The translations under genes were made by a program, and so were the position numbers. A stretch of DNA of 64,000 nucleotides from Mesorhizobium sp. WSM4904 (GTDB taxonomy: Bacteria > Pseudomonadota > Alphaproteobacteria > Rhizobiales > Rhizobiaceae), in contig NZ_CP121354.1 of assembly GCF_029674545.1 (NCBI RefSeq), positions 4,163,001 to 4,227,000 on the forward strand. The letters run 5' to 3'. Positions within the stretch are counted from its first letter, which is position 1; every line of letters starts with the position of its first letter. The notes beneath the pieces were generated by a model that worked only from the letters and a program-made list of their open reading frames with translations, ran no database searches and was not told the DNA's origin. Positions 44,868 through 52,332 of this stretch are shown one piece after another.

Positions 44868-45990
44868 GACTTTTTCGTTCAAGCTCACCGCCACCGACCG
44901 CAAGGCGCGGCGAGGTGTGATCCGCATGCCGCGCGGCGAGATCCGCACGCCGGCCTTCATGCCGGTCGGAACGGGCGGCACGGTCAAGGCCATGTATATG
45001 GACCAGGTGCGCAGCGTCGGCGCCGACATCATCCTCGGCAACACCTATCATCTGATGCTGCGGCCAGGCGCCGAGCGGGTCGCGAAGCTCGGCGGTCTGC
45101 ATGAGTTCGCGCGCTGGCCGCACCCGATCCTGACCGACAGCGGCGGCTTCCAGGTCATGTCGCTGTCGAAATTGAGAAAGCTCAGCGAAAAGGGCGTCAC
45201 CTTCCGCTCGCATATCGACGGCGCTCCCCACGAGATGTCGCCGGAGCGGTCGATCGAAATCCAGGGGCTGCTCGATTCCGACATCCAGATGCAGCTCGAC
45301 GAATGCACCGCGCTTCCGGCCAAGCCGACGGAGATCGAACGCGCCATGGAGCTGTCGCTGCGCTGGGCCGAGCGCTGCAAGACGGCGTTCGGCGACCAGC
45401 CGGGCAAGGCCATGTTCGGCATCGTGCAGGGCGGCGACAGCGCGGTGATGCGCGTGCGCTCGGCGCAGGCGCTGAAGGCGATGGACCTCAAGGGCTACGC
45501 CGTCGGCGGGCTGGCGGTCGGCGAACCGCAGGCCGTGATGCTGGAGATGCTGGACATCACCTGCCCGGAACTGCCGGCCGACAGGCCGCGCTACCTGATG
45601 GGCGTCGGCACGCCGGACGACATCTTGAAATCGGTGGCACGCGGCATCGACATGTTCGACTGCGTGATGCCGACGCGCGCCGGCCGCCATGGGCTCGCCT
45701 ACACGCGTCGCGGCAAGATCAACCTGCGCAACGCCCGTCATGCCGACGATCCACGTCCGCTGGACGAGGAAAGCGACTGCCCGGCCGCGCGCGACTACTC
45801 GCGCGCCTATCTGCATCACCTCGTGCGTTCGCAGGAGTCTTTGGGGGCAATGCTGCTCACCTGGAACAACCTGTCCTACTATCAGAAGCTGATGCAGGAC
45901 ATCCGCGCCGCGATCGAGGCCAAAGCCTTCGAGACGCGCGCCGCCGAGATTTCGGAGGGCTGGGCGAGGGGCGACATTCCCGTCCTCTAG
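44860..45990 (+). CDS. tgt: tRNA-guanine transglycosylase, zinc site lost
   Basis: A 376-residue TGT that swaps guanine 34 for preQ1 in tRNA(Asp, Asn, His, Tyr). Catalytic parts are intact: [12 protein letters not shown] with the general-base Asp, [12 protein letters not shown] and [12 protein letters not shown] with the nucleophile Asp. The zinc site is not: the CxCxxC motif reads S305-D-C307-P-A-A310 and the fourth ligand, His in E. coli (TIHNL), is Asn336 in LTWNNL at the same 26-residue distance. Three of four ligands are gone. AAGGA precedes the ATG at 44860. Confidence 0.96.
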   Translation: MAETFSFKLTATDRKARRGVIRMPRGEIRTPAFMPVGTGGTVKAMYMDQVRSVGADIILGNTYHLMLRPGAERVAKLGGLHEFARWPHPILTDSGGFQVMSLSKLRKLSEKGVTFRSHIDGAPHEMSPERSIEIQGLLDSDIQMQLDECTALPAKPTEIERAMELSLRWAERCKTAFGDQPGKAMFGIVQGGDSAVMRVRSAQALKAMDLKGYAVGGLAVGEPQAVMLEMLDITCPELPADRPRYLMGVGTPDDILKSVARGIDMFDCVMPTRAGRHGLAYTRRGKINLRNARHADDPRPLDEESDCPAARDYSRAYLHHLVRSQESLGAMLLTWNNLSYYQKLMQDIRAAIEAKAFETRAAEISEGWARGDIPVL

Positions 45991-46056
45991 CCGCTCCGTT
46001 CCCGCAATTGACGGGCGGCCGCTCCCGGGAGCAGACTTGGTGCCCTGGGGATCGGC

Positions 46057-46782
46057 ATGAGTGTAACCTACGACTTTGCCGGCAAGACGGCTATCGTGAC
46101 CGGCGGCTCAAGGGGCATTGGCAGGGGCGTGGCGACGCTGTTAGCCCGGTCGGGTGCGGACGTCTGGATATGGGACGCCGACCCCGCGCCTGCCGACGGA
46201 ATCCGCAGCCAGACAGTCGACGTCACCAAGGCTCAGGACATAAGCAGTGCCCTCGGCGAGGTCGTCGCCAGGACGGGGCGGGTCGACATTCTCGTCAACA
46301 ATGCGGGCTATCTTGGTCCCTATCTTGGCTTCGAGGCTTTCGATCCGGCCGAGTGGCAGCGCATCGTTGGTGTGAATGTCATCGGCACGTTCGAGGTCAC
46401 GCATCAGGTCCTGCCGGTCATGCGCAAGGCCGGCAGCGGCCGCATCGTCAATATGGGGTCGCTCGCCGGCAAGGAGGGATTGCCGAACCTAGCGGTCTAT
46501 TCGGCGGCGAGCGCGGGCATCATTGCCTTCACCAAGGCCTTATCGCGTGAGGTCTGCGACACCGACATCCGCGTCAACTGCGTCGCGCCGGGTCCGATCG
46601 ACACCGATCTTATCCGGCGTCTCGGAAACGAGGTCGTCAGCGACATGGTCGGCGCCAGCCCGCTGAAGCGGCTCGGAGCGGTGGAGGAGGTCGCGGCGCT
46701 GGTTCTCTGGCTCTGTTCCGATGCCTCGAGCTTCAACACCGGCGCGGTGTTTGACATGTCTGGCGGCAGGGCACGGTATTGA
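46057..46782 (+). CDS. short-chain dehydrogenase/reductase-like protein lacking the catalytic lysine
   Basis: A 241-residue classical SDR fold. The cofactor motif TGGSRGIG is at residues 15-22, NNAG at 81-84 and the catalytic Ser135 and Tyr148 are present. The normal YxxxK reads Y148-S-A-A-S152: Lys is replaced by Ser. SDRs without this lysine are usually inactive or much slower, so it may be a regulatory or binding protein, or use a different proton relay. The C-terminal IDTDLIRRLG ... SFNTGAVFDMSGG is otherwise normal. It follows tgt by 66 bases and could be a separate unit. Confidence 0.87.
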   Translation: MSVTYDFAGKTAIVTGGSRGIGRGVATLLARSGADVWIWDADPAPADGIRSQTVDVTKAQDISSALGEVVARTGRVDILVNNAGYLGPYLGFEAFDPAEWQRIVGVNVIGTFEVTHQVLPVMRKAGSGRIVNMGSLAGKEGLPNLAVYSAASAGIIAFTKALSREVCDTDIRVNCVAPGPIDTDLIRRLGNEVVSDMVGASPLKRLGAVEEVAALVLWLCSDASSFNTGAVFDMSGGRARY

Positions 46783-46865
46783 CGTGACCGCCTCGAGCGC
46801 GAACTGTTTTGAAACAACTTTGGATATACAAATCGCCGAGATGACATCAGGCGAAGGTCAACACC

Positions 46866-48365
46866 TTGCGCATCTCGGGACAAGCCGCGGCGCTAGGCGA
46901 GGCGCAACCCAGCCACGCAAGCGGCTCTTCTGAGCCGGTCATTGCCATCCGACGGTGGACAAGCGCGGTATCGCTGGCGATCGCGGCGATTGCGGTGGCC
47001 GGCCTCGTCCTGCGCTTACTGGGCGCCCGCGGCGATCTTTGGCTCGACGAGATCTGGAGCCTTACTCTCCTCAAGCCTCTGACCTCGATCGACCAGATAT
47101 TCTGGCGCGTCAATCACGACAACAACCATTTCCTGAACTCCTTCTACCTCTATCTGGTCGGCCCGGACACCTCGCCGCTGATCCAGAGGGGCCTGTCGAT
47201 CGCTCTTGGCGTCTTGACGATCCCTGCCGCGGCAGCGGCGGCCGCGCCACGCGGACGCTGGGCGATGATTGCCACCAGCCTCTTGTTTTCCATCAGCTTC
47301 CCGATGGTGGAATATGGCTCCGAGGCACGTGGTTACGCCGGCCTCGTACTGTTCACGCTCCTGTCCTTGATCTTGCTGGAGCGGCGCCTCGACAAAGGCG
47401 GATCGGCCTTCGGCCTGGCCGCGATGATCCTGCTCGGCATACTGTCGCATCTCACAATGATCGAGACAGCGGCGATCCTTGCGGGAGGGACCCTCTGGCT
47501 GACTTTGCGAAGCAAGGACAGCCACGGCCGCACGCTCATCGATGGCGGCCAGAAGCTGTGGCCGATCTTCGCCGCCGTGCTTCCGGTGGCTGCTTGCGTG
47601 GCTCTATTGGACCAATTGTTCGGCTTCAAGATAGGCGGGCTCTCACAGTTTTCGTGGTCGGACCTGGTGCAAGGCTATGGCGGACTCATCAAGGGCGAGC
47701 TCGGTCTGCCGTCCAGGATCGGCGACTTGACCTCGATCATCGCGGCCTGCGCTCTCGTCTGTGTGTCCGCCTTTGTCTGGCGCGACCGGCGGGCCAGCCT
47801 GTACGTGATCGGGATTGTCGGATTGCCCCTTGTCATGGGCGTGGCGCGTCTGCCGAACCTTGGAACTCCGCGCTATTTTCTCGTCAGCGGAACATTGCTG
47901 CTGCTCTGGACCGGGGAGATGCTCGGCCGTGGCTTCGACGCCGGAAGGATGAAAGGGCTGCTGGCTTTCGGGGCGTTGGCCGTCGTGGTCGCAGGTGCCG
48001 CATCGTCGCTGCTTGGCTTCTATCAATACGGACGTGGCTCCTATTCCGTGATTGTCGAAAAAGTAACGGCCAACGGCACCGCCACCTACGCCAGCAACAG
48101 CAGCTTCCGTACCGTTATGGTCGTCGACTATTTTGCCGCCCGGTCCAACCGCAAGGCGTCGCTTGTTCCGCAGAGCAAGGTCTGTGCCGAACGCCCGGGC
48201 TGGCTGATCTATGAAGGCGATCCTGACGCCCAGCCGGTGACGATCGAACCGAAATGCGGTGATCTCGTCTATGACCGCGCCGAGTCTTCCCGCTATTGGG
48301 GCCTGTCAGGCTTGAGCTGGACACTCTATCAAGGGCGTCCCGCACCTGTGTTGGTCCGGCCGTAG
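46866..48365 (+). CDS. GT-C-like polytopic membrane protein (glycosyltransferase family 39-like)
   Basis: A 499-residue protein. About ten transmembrane helices follow a short cytoplasmic N-terminus. The first periplasmic loop has the acidic pair in ARGDLWLDEIWSLTLL, the hallmark of GT-C lipid-linked-sugar transferases (compare ArnT/PMT). A second loop contains MVEYGSEARGYAGL. The C-terminal 110 residues are a soluble periplasmic domain with two to three cysteines. Start is a TTG at 46866 with GAAGG upstream; no ATG is available. A cell-envelope sugar-transfer role is likely; donor and acceptor are unknown. The SDR gene lies 83 bases before. Confidence 0.72.
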   Translation: MRISGQAAALGEAQPSHASGSSEPVIAIRRWTSAVSLAIAAIAVAGLVLRLLGARGDLWLDEIWSLTLLKPLTSIDQIFWRVNHDNNHFLNSFYLYLVGPDTSPLIQRGLSIALGVLTIPAAAAAAAPRGRWAMIATSLLFSISFPMVEYGSEARGYAGLVLFTLLSLILLERRLDKGGSAFGLAAMILLGILSHLTMIETAAILAGGTLWLTLRSKDSHGRTLIDGGQKLWPIFAAVLPVAACVALLDQLFGFKIGGLSQFSWSDLVQGYGGLIKGELGLPSRIGDLTSIIAACALVCVSAFVWRDRRASLYVIGIVGLPLVMGVARLPNLGTPRYFLVSGTLLLLWTGEMLGRGFDAGRMKGLLAFGALAVVVAGAASSLLGFYQYGRGSYSVIVEKVTANGTATYASNSSFRTVMVVDYFAARSNRKASLVPQSKVCAERPGWLIYEGDPDAQPVTIEPKCGDLVYDRAESSRYWGLSGLSWTLYQGRPAPVLVRP

Positions 48366-48366
48366 G

Positions 48367-48786
48367 TCAGGTGCTGACCGAAGTCGAGGCGCGCAGGCTG
48401 CAGCCGGTGATCTTGAAGCTGCCGTCCGGCTGCTGTTCCAGCGTGTAGACCGCTTCGTAGTCCTTGCCGTCGGGACCGACGATCAGCACCTGCTGGATGA
48501 TCGAGCTCGGTCCGGTCTGCTCGACCTTGCCGAAGGAATAGCTCTGCGGCCTGCGCACCGGCGCATAGCCGTTGGTCACCATGTTCATGAAGGTGTCGAT
48601 GGTCGGAAAGGTGCGCTTCACGTTGGGTGCCGCGAAGCTGTAGGCGGTTGCGCCGTCATCGGCGAGGAAAGCCTTGAGCTGGCTGTCGATGACCGTTTGC
48701 GCCGCCTTGATCTCGGCATCGCCGGCGAAGGCCATGGAGATCAGAAGCATCGGAACGAGAGCGAATGCGAACAAAGCGCGGCGCAT
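48367..48786 (-). CDS. DUF4864 domain-containing secreted protein
   Basis: A 139-residue protein with a Sec signal (RALFAFALVPMLLISMAFAG, cleavage after AFA). The mature domain begins DAEIKAAQTVIDSQLKAFLADDGATAYSFAAPNVKRTFP and ends VYTLEQQPDGSFKITGC, the layout of DUF4864 (SnoaL/NTF2-like fold). Function is unknown. The ATG at 48786 gives the signal peptide. It is convergent with the GT-C-like gene, the two stop codons being only about two bases apart. The 285-base gap to the RAM gene shows no gene. Confidence 0.85.
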   Translation of the reverse strand: MRRALFAFALVPMLLISMAFAGDAEIKAAQTVIDSQLKAFLADDGATAYSFAAPNVKRTFPTIDTFMNMVTNGYAPVRRPQSYSFGKVEQTGPSSIIQQVLIVGPDGKDYEAVYTLEQQPDGSFKITGCSLRASTSVST

Positions 48787-49071
48787 GGCCTGCCTCCCGG
48801 AACTCACTTGCAAAGCTCAGTCTAACATACGCTGGGCGGCGTGCCGCGGTTTCATCGTGCTCGGAATATTCTTCTTACCCGCGCCGCCGTCTAAGCCGGC
48901 GCTTCTCATTCAAAGACATGCTGGGCTGGTCAATGGCGGCGGCCGATCGGGTATGCCCATCGCCTGATTGCGGCAAGCGGTCGCCGAGACCTGCGCCGCC
49001 TGATGCTTGAAAGCAGGGCGGCAGTCTGCCACAAGGGCCGCTTATTCGCATATAAGCTCACAGGATCGGCA

Positions 49072-49308
49072 ATGAAGGCATTTTTCGTGCAGATAAAGTG
49101 CGATCTGGGCAAGGCCTACGAGGTCGCCAGCGCGCTCGCCGACGCCGAGATCGCCTCCGAAATCTATTCGACCGCCGGCAATTACGACCTGCTCGCCAAG
49201 TTCTATGTCGACGATGAAGAGGATATCGGCCACTTCGTCAATGAACGGGTGCAGATCCTGCCTGGAATCAAAGACACCTTCACCATCGTTACCTTCCGGG
49301 CATTCTGA
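49072..49308 (+). CDS. stand-alone Lrp/AsnC ligand-binding (RAM) domain protein
   Basis: A 78-residue protein consisting only of the RAM domain (ACT-like fold): FFVQIKCDLGKAYEVASALAD, STAGNYDLLAKFYVDDEEDIGHFVNERVQILPGIKDTFTIVTFRAF. The helix-turn-helix half of Lrp is absent. Such proteins bind amino acids and can form higher oligomers with full-length Lrp proteins or act as amino-acid sensors. The ATG at 49072 starts the domain; the frame is open further up without similarity. It stands alone, upstream of the Anbu operon. Confidence 0.88.
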   Translation: MKAFFVQIKCDLGKAYEVASALADAEIASEIYSTAGNYDLLAKFYVDDEEDIGHFVNERVQILPGIKDTFTIVTFRAF

Positions 49309-49475
49309 CTCGCCTTTTATGCCCGGTCACCGGGCAGGGTCTGACCCAGCATCGCTCCCGCTGCCCTAATCTTAGGCAATTTGCATAGAGCGGCCGCCGC
49401 CGCCTCTCAAATCACCGATTGCGCTTGATTTTCTCCGGCGAGGCCAGTGAAATGGCTTCAGAGGGGAGTACGCGA

Positions 49476-50888
49476 TTGGCAGCGTTCGACGAAATGCTTC
49501 CGGAAGCCTCCGGATTGAGAAGACCATATCAGGCTTACGATCGCTGGCTGAAGGAACAGGATCCGGCCAGGCTTACCGAGAAAATGCAGGACGCCGAGCG
49601 CGTCTTCCGCAAGACCGGCATCACCTTTGCCGTCTACGGCGAGCAGGACGCCTCCGAGCGGCTGATCCCCTTCGATATCGTTCCGCGCATCATCTCCGGC
49701 CAGGAATGGCGCCGGCTGACGCAGGGCATAGAGCAGCGCGTGCAGGCGCTGAACGCTTTTCTCGACGACATCTATCACCGCCAGGAAATCCTGCGCGCCG
49801 GGCGCATTCCCAAGGAGCTGGTGGCGAAGAACGAAGCGTTCCTGCCAGAGATGATCGGGGTGAGGCCGCCGGCCGGCGTCTACACCCACATCATCGGCGT
49901 CGACATCGTCCGCATCAGCGAGAACGAATTCTACGTGCTCGAAGATAATGCCCGCACGCCGTCGGGCGTCTCCTACATGCTGGAGAACCGCGAGACGATG
50001 ATGCAGCTCTTTCCCGAGCTGTTCCAGCAGGTCAAAGTGCGGCCGGTCGAGAACTATCCGCAGCTGCTGCGCCAGTCGCTGGCAGCGGTAAGGCCGCAGA
50101 GCGCCAAGGGCGCGCCGACCATCGCGGTGCTGACGCCGGGCAGCTACAACTCAGCCTATTTCGAGCACGCTTTCCTCGCCGATCAGATGGGCGTGCAACT
50201 TGTCGAAGGACAGGACCTGCGCGTGGTCGACGGCCATGTCACGATGCGCACCACCGAAGGCTACAAGCAGATCGACGTGCTTTACCGTCGCGTCGACGAC
50301 GCCTTCCTCGATCCGCTGACCTTCCGGCCGGACTCCGCCCTTGGCGTGCCGGGCATCATGGACGTCTATCGAGCCGGCAACATCACGATTGCGAATGCTC
50401 CGGGAACCGGTATCGCCGACGACAAGGCGATCTATTCCTACATGCCCGAGATCGTCGAGTTCTACACCGGCCGCAAGGCGATCCTCGGCAACATCCCGAC
50501 CTGGCGCTGCTCGGAGCCGGACAGCCTGAAATATGTGCTGGAGCACATTGGCGAGCTCGTGATCAAGGAAGTGCACGGCTCCGGCGGTTACGGCATGCTC
50601 GTCGGTCCAGCGGCGACCAAGAAGGAATGTGAGGCGTTCGCCAAGAAGCTGCAGGCCAAGCCCGCCAACTACATCGCCCAACCGACGCTGGCACTGTCGA
50701 CCTGCCCGATCCTCACCGAGAAGGGCCTGTCGCCGCGCCATGTCGATCTCAGGCCTTATGTGCTCGTCTCGGACCGCATCCAACTAGTGCCCGGTGGACT
50801 GACCAGGGTGGCGCTCAAGGAGGGGTCGCTGGTGGTCAACTCCTCACAAGGGGGCGGGACGAAGGATACGTGGGTGCTGGACGATTGA
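49476..50888 (+). CDS. circularly permuted ATP-grasp protein of the Anbu operon (DUF404/DUF407)
   Basis: A 470-residue ATP-grasp ligase-like protein. Runs such as SYMLENRETMMQLFPELF, YEDN-like VLEDNARTPSGVSY, YRRVDDAFLDPLTF, IANAPGTGIADDKAIYSYMPEI and VIKEVHGSGGYGMLVG are typical. The family is inferred to ligate amino acids or peptides, forming a peptide-like tag. I chose the TTG at 49476: GAGGGGAG lies seven bases upstream and the protein begins AAFDEMLPEASG. An ATG at 49452 is the alternative. The alpha-E, transglutaminase and Anbu genes follow, the classical neighbourhood, but a 468-bp element now separates this gene from them. Confidence 0.92.
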   Translation: MAAFDEMLPEASGLRRPYQAYDRWLKEQDPARLTEKMQDAERVFRKTGITFAVYGEQDASERLIPFDIVPRIISGQEWRRLTQGIEQRVQALNAFLDDIYHRQEILRAGRIPKELVAKNEAFLPEMIGVRPPAGVYTHIIGVDIVRISENEFYVLEDNARTPSGVSYMLENRETMMQLFPELFQQVKVRPVENYPQLLRQSLAAVRPQSAKGAPTIAVLTPGSYNSAYFEHAFLADQMGVQLVEGQDLRVVDGHVTMRTTEGYKQIDVLYRRVDDAFLDPLTFRPDSALGVPGIMDVYRAGNITIANAPGTGIADDKAIYSYMPEIVEFYTGRKAILGNIPTWRCSEPDSLKYVLEHIGELVIKEVHGSGGYGMLVGPAATKKECEAFAKKLQAKPANYIAQPTLALSTCPILTEKGLSPRHVDLRPYVLVSDRIQLVPGGLTRVALKEGSLVVNSSQGGGTKDTWVLDD

Positions 50889-50890
50889 GA

Positions 50891-50934
50891 CGAGCGAATA
50901 GCGAGTAGCGAGTAGCGAGTAGGGAAAAAGGGGG
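50891..50934 (+). repeat. left heptamer-repeat arm of the IVS-like element
   Basis: CGA, then GCGAATA and three GCGAGTA units (50894-50921), then GGGAAAAAGGGGG. TAG occurs at 50899, 50906, 50913 and 50920, covering all three frames. The final run doubles as a purine-rich ribosome binding site for the enclosed gene. Confidence 0.85.
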
Positions 50935-50937
50935 AAT

Positions 50938-51306
50938 ACGACGGCAATCAATTCCTACCGAGATCTGATCGTTTGGAAGGCGGCCTTGAAGTTGGCAGTA
51001 AATTGCTACTCGGCCACAAAAGGTTTTCCGAACAGCGAAGCATACGGGATGACATCTCAGATACGACGCTCGGCGGCTTCCATCGCAGCGAATGTTGCAG
51101 AGGGTCACGGAAGAGAAAGTACAGGAGCCTTTATCCAATTTCTTCGCACGGCGCAGGGCTCTCTGAAAGAGTTGGAGACTCATCTCATACTGAGTGGAGA
51201 GGTAGGACTGATGGTCGAAGCGGAGGTCGCCAGCTTGCTTGGCCAAACTGATGAAATCGGGAAAATGCTGCGTTCGATGATCAGGAGCCTGCAACAAAAG
51301 TCATGA
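50938..51306 (+). CDS. four-helix-bundle protein, 23S rRNA intervening-sequence (S23/IVP) family
   Basis: About 122 residues, the usual length. It reads INSYRDLIVWKAALKLAV at the N-terminus, then MTSQIRRSAASIAANVAEGH, STGAFIQFLRTAQGSLKELETHL and a last helix to LQQKS: four amphipathic helices. In Leptospira and Coxiella such proteins are encoded inside rRNA intervening sequences; relatives (Avd) bind RNA in retroelements. No ATG precedes the conserved start: codons at 50938 and 50941 are both ACG, just after AGGGGG. The first standard start is TTG at 50986, which would remove most of helix 1. It may use ACG or have lost its start. Confidence 0.82.
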   Translation, partial: TTAINSYRDLIVWKAALKLAVNCYSATKGFPNSEAYGMTSQIRRSAASIAANVAEGHGRESTGAFIQFLRTAQGSLKELETHLILSGEVGLMVEAEVASLLGQTDEIGKMLRSMIRSLQQKS

Positions 51307-51308
51307 GG

Positions 51309-51358
51309 CCCTTTTTCCGCTATTCGCTATTCGCTATTCGCTATTCGCTATTCGCTCG
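51309..51358 (-). repeat. right heptamer-repeat arm of the IVS-like element
   Basis: CCCTTTTTCC, then five CGCTATT units, then CGCTCG. It is the reverse complement of the left arm except for one extra unit and A/G differences in the units. It starts two bases after the stop of the enclosed gene. Confidence 0.85.
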
Positions 51359-51376
51359 ACACCGGAGCAAGCTGAT

Positions 51377-52318
51377 ATGCTTTTGGGCCGCACCGCCAAC
51401 GGTCTCTACTGGATGAACCGCTATATCGAGCGGGCCGAAAACATGGCGCGCCTGGTCGATGCCGGCCTGCGCATGGCTTTGACGCGTACCCAGAACGCAT
51501 CGGAGGAATGGAATTCGGTGCTGCTGAGCGCCGGCTCCGACTACGCCTTCAGCCAGAAATACCAGGATTACACGGTCGCCAACGTCTCCGACTTCCTGGT
51601 GCGCGATACCTCGAACCCGTCGAGCACGATGTCGTCGATCGAGACGGCGCGCAACAATGCGCGCATGGTGCGCACCGCGCTGACCCGCGAAACCTGGGAG
51701 AGCATCAACGAGGCCTGGATGTCGCTGAAGCGCATGCTGGCAAGGCCGATCGACGAGCGCGACCTGCCGACCGTGCTCGATGCCATCAAGCGCGAGACGG
51801 CGCTGATCCGCGGCTCGTTCTACGGCACCATGCTGCGCAACGAGATCTTCGACTTCTCGCAGCTCGGCACCTATGTCGAGCGCGCCGACAACACGGCCCG
51901 CATCCTCGACGTCAAATACTACGTGCTCCTGCCGTCGATTTCATGGGTTGGCTCGACGCTCGACAATTATCAATGGGAATCGATCCTGCGCTCGGTGTCG
52001 GCGCACCGTTCCTACCGCTGGGTCTACGACGCCGACTACAAGCCGACCAATATTGCAGACTATCTGATCCTCAACGTGCGCATGCCGCGCTCGCTCACCT
52101 TCTGCTATCGCTTCCTCGGCGAGCACCTGAAATTCCTCGCCGACGACTATGGCGAGCGCCACGCCTGCCACGCGACGGCCGAGAAGACCCAGGCGATGCT
52201 GAAGAAGGGGTCGATCAAGGACATTTTCGACCACGGCCTGCACGAGTTCCTGGCTGAATTCATTCGCGACAACACCAGGCTGGGCGACGAGATTGCCCAG
52301 GATTATCGGTTCTATTGA
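51377..52318 (+). CDS. alpha-E domain protein of the Anbu operon (DUF403)
   Basis: A 313-residue all-helical protein of the alpha-E family. The start MLLGRTANGLYWMNRYIERAENMARLVDAG is highly typical, and later SQLGTYVERADNTARILDVKYY and VRMPRSLTFCYRFL follow. The repeated E-R-A-E/D motifs suggest a protein-interaction or catalytic helical bundle. It always accompanies the permuted ATP-grasp and transglutaminase genes and is thought to act in the same peptide-synthesis or tagging pathway. GGAG lies nine bases before the ATG, outside the element's right arm, so translation is independent of it. Confidence 0.93.
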   Translation: MLLGRTANGLYWMNRYIERAENMARLVDAGLRMALTRTQNASEEWNSVLLSAGSDYAFSQKYQDYTVANVSDFLVRDTSNPSSTMSSIETARNNARMVRTALTRETWESINEAWMSLKRMLARPIDERDLPTVLDAIKRETALIRGSFYGTMLRNEIFDFSQLGTYVERADNTARILDVKYYVLLPSISWVGSTLDNYQWESILRSVSAHRSYRWVYDADYKPTNIADYLILNVRMPRSLTFCYRFLGEHLKFLADDYGERHACHATAEKTQAMLKKGSIKDIFDHGLHEFLAEFIRDNTRLGDEIAQDYRFY

Positions 52319-52332
52319 GCGGGGCACGCGCC

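Larger units (their letters stand above)
50891..51358 (+). mobile_element. IVS-like element: four-helix-bundle gene between inverted heptamer-repeat arms
   Basis: A 468-bp unit begins two bases after the ATP-grasp stop and ends 18 bases before the alpha-E start. Arms at 50891-50934 and 51309-51358 are inverted copies: CGAGCGAATA outermost, four or five heptamers (GCGAGTA or GCGAATA), then GGGAAAAAGGG innermost. They enclose one gene of the 23S rRNA intervening-sequence (S23) family. There is no transposase. I could not see a target-site duplication. In RNA the arms would form a stem of about 40 bp, as in rRNA intervening sequences. Confidence 0.8.

Noticed and set aside
50891..51358. Heptamer arrays considered as a CRISPR array
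   Set aside because: Units are contiguous 7-mers without spacers, and no cas genes are present.
50880..51370. Target-site duplication flanking the S23 element
   Set aside because: Flanks (GATTGAGA on the left, ACACCGGA on the right) show no convincing direct repeat, so I do not claim transposition by a classical mechanism.
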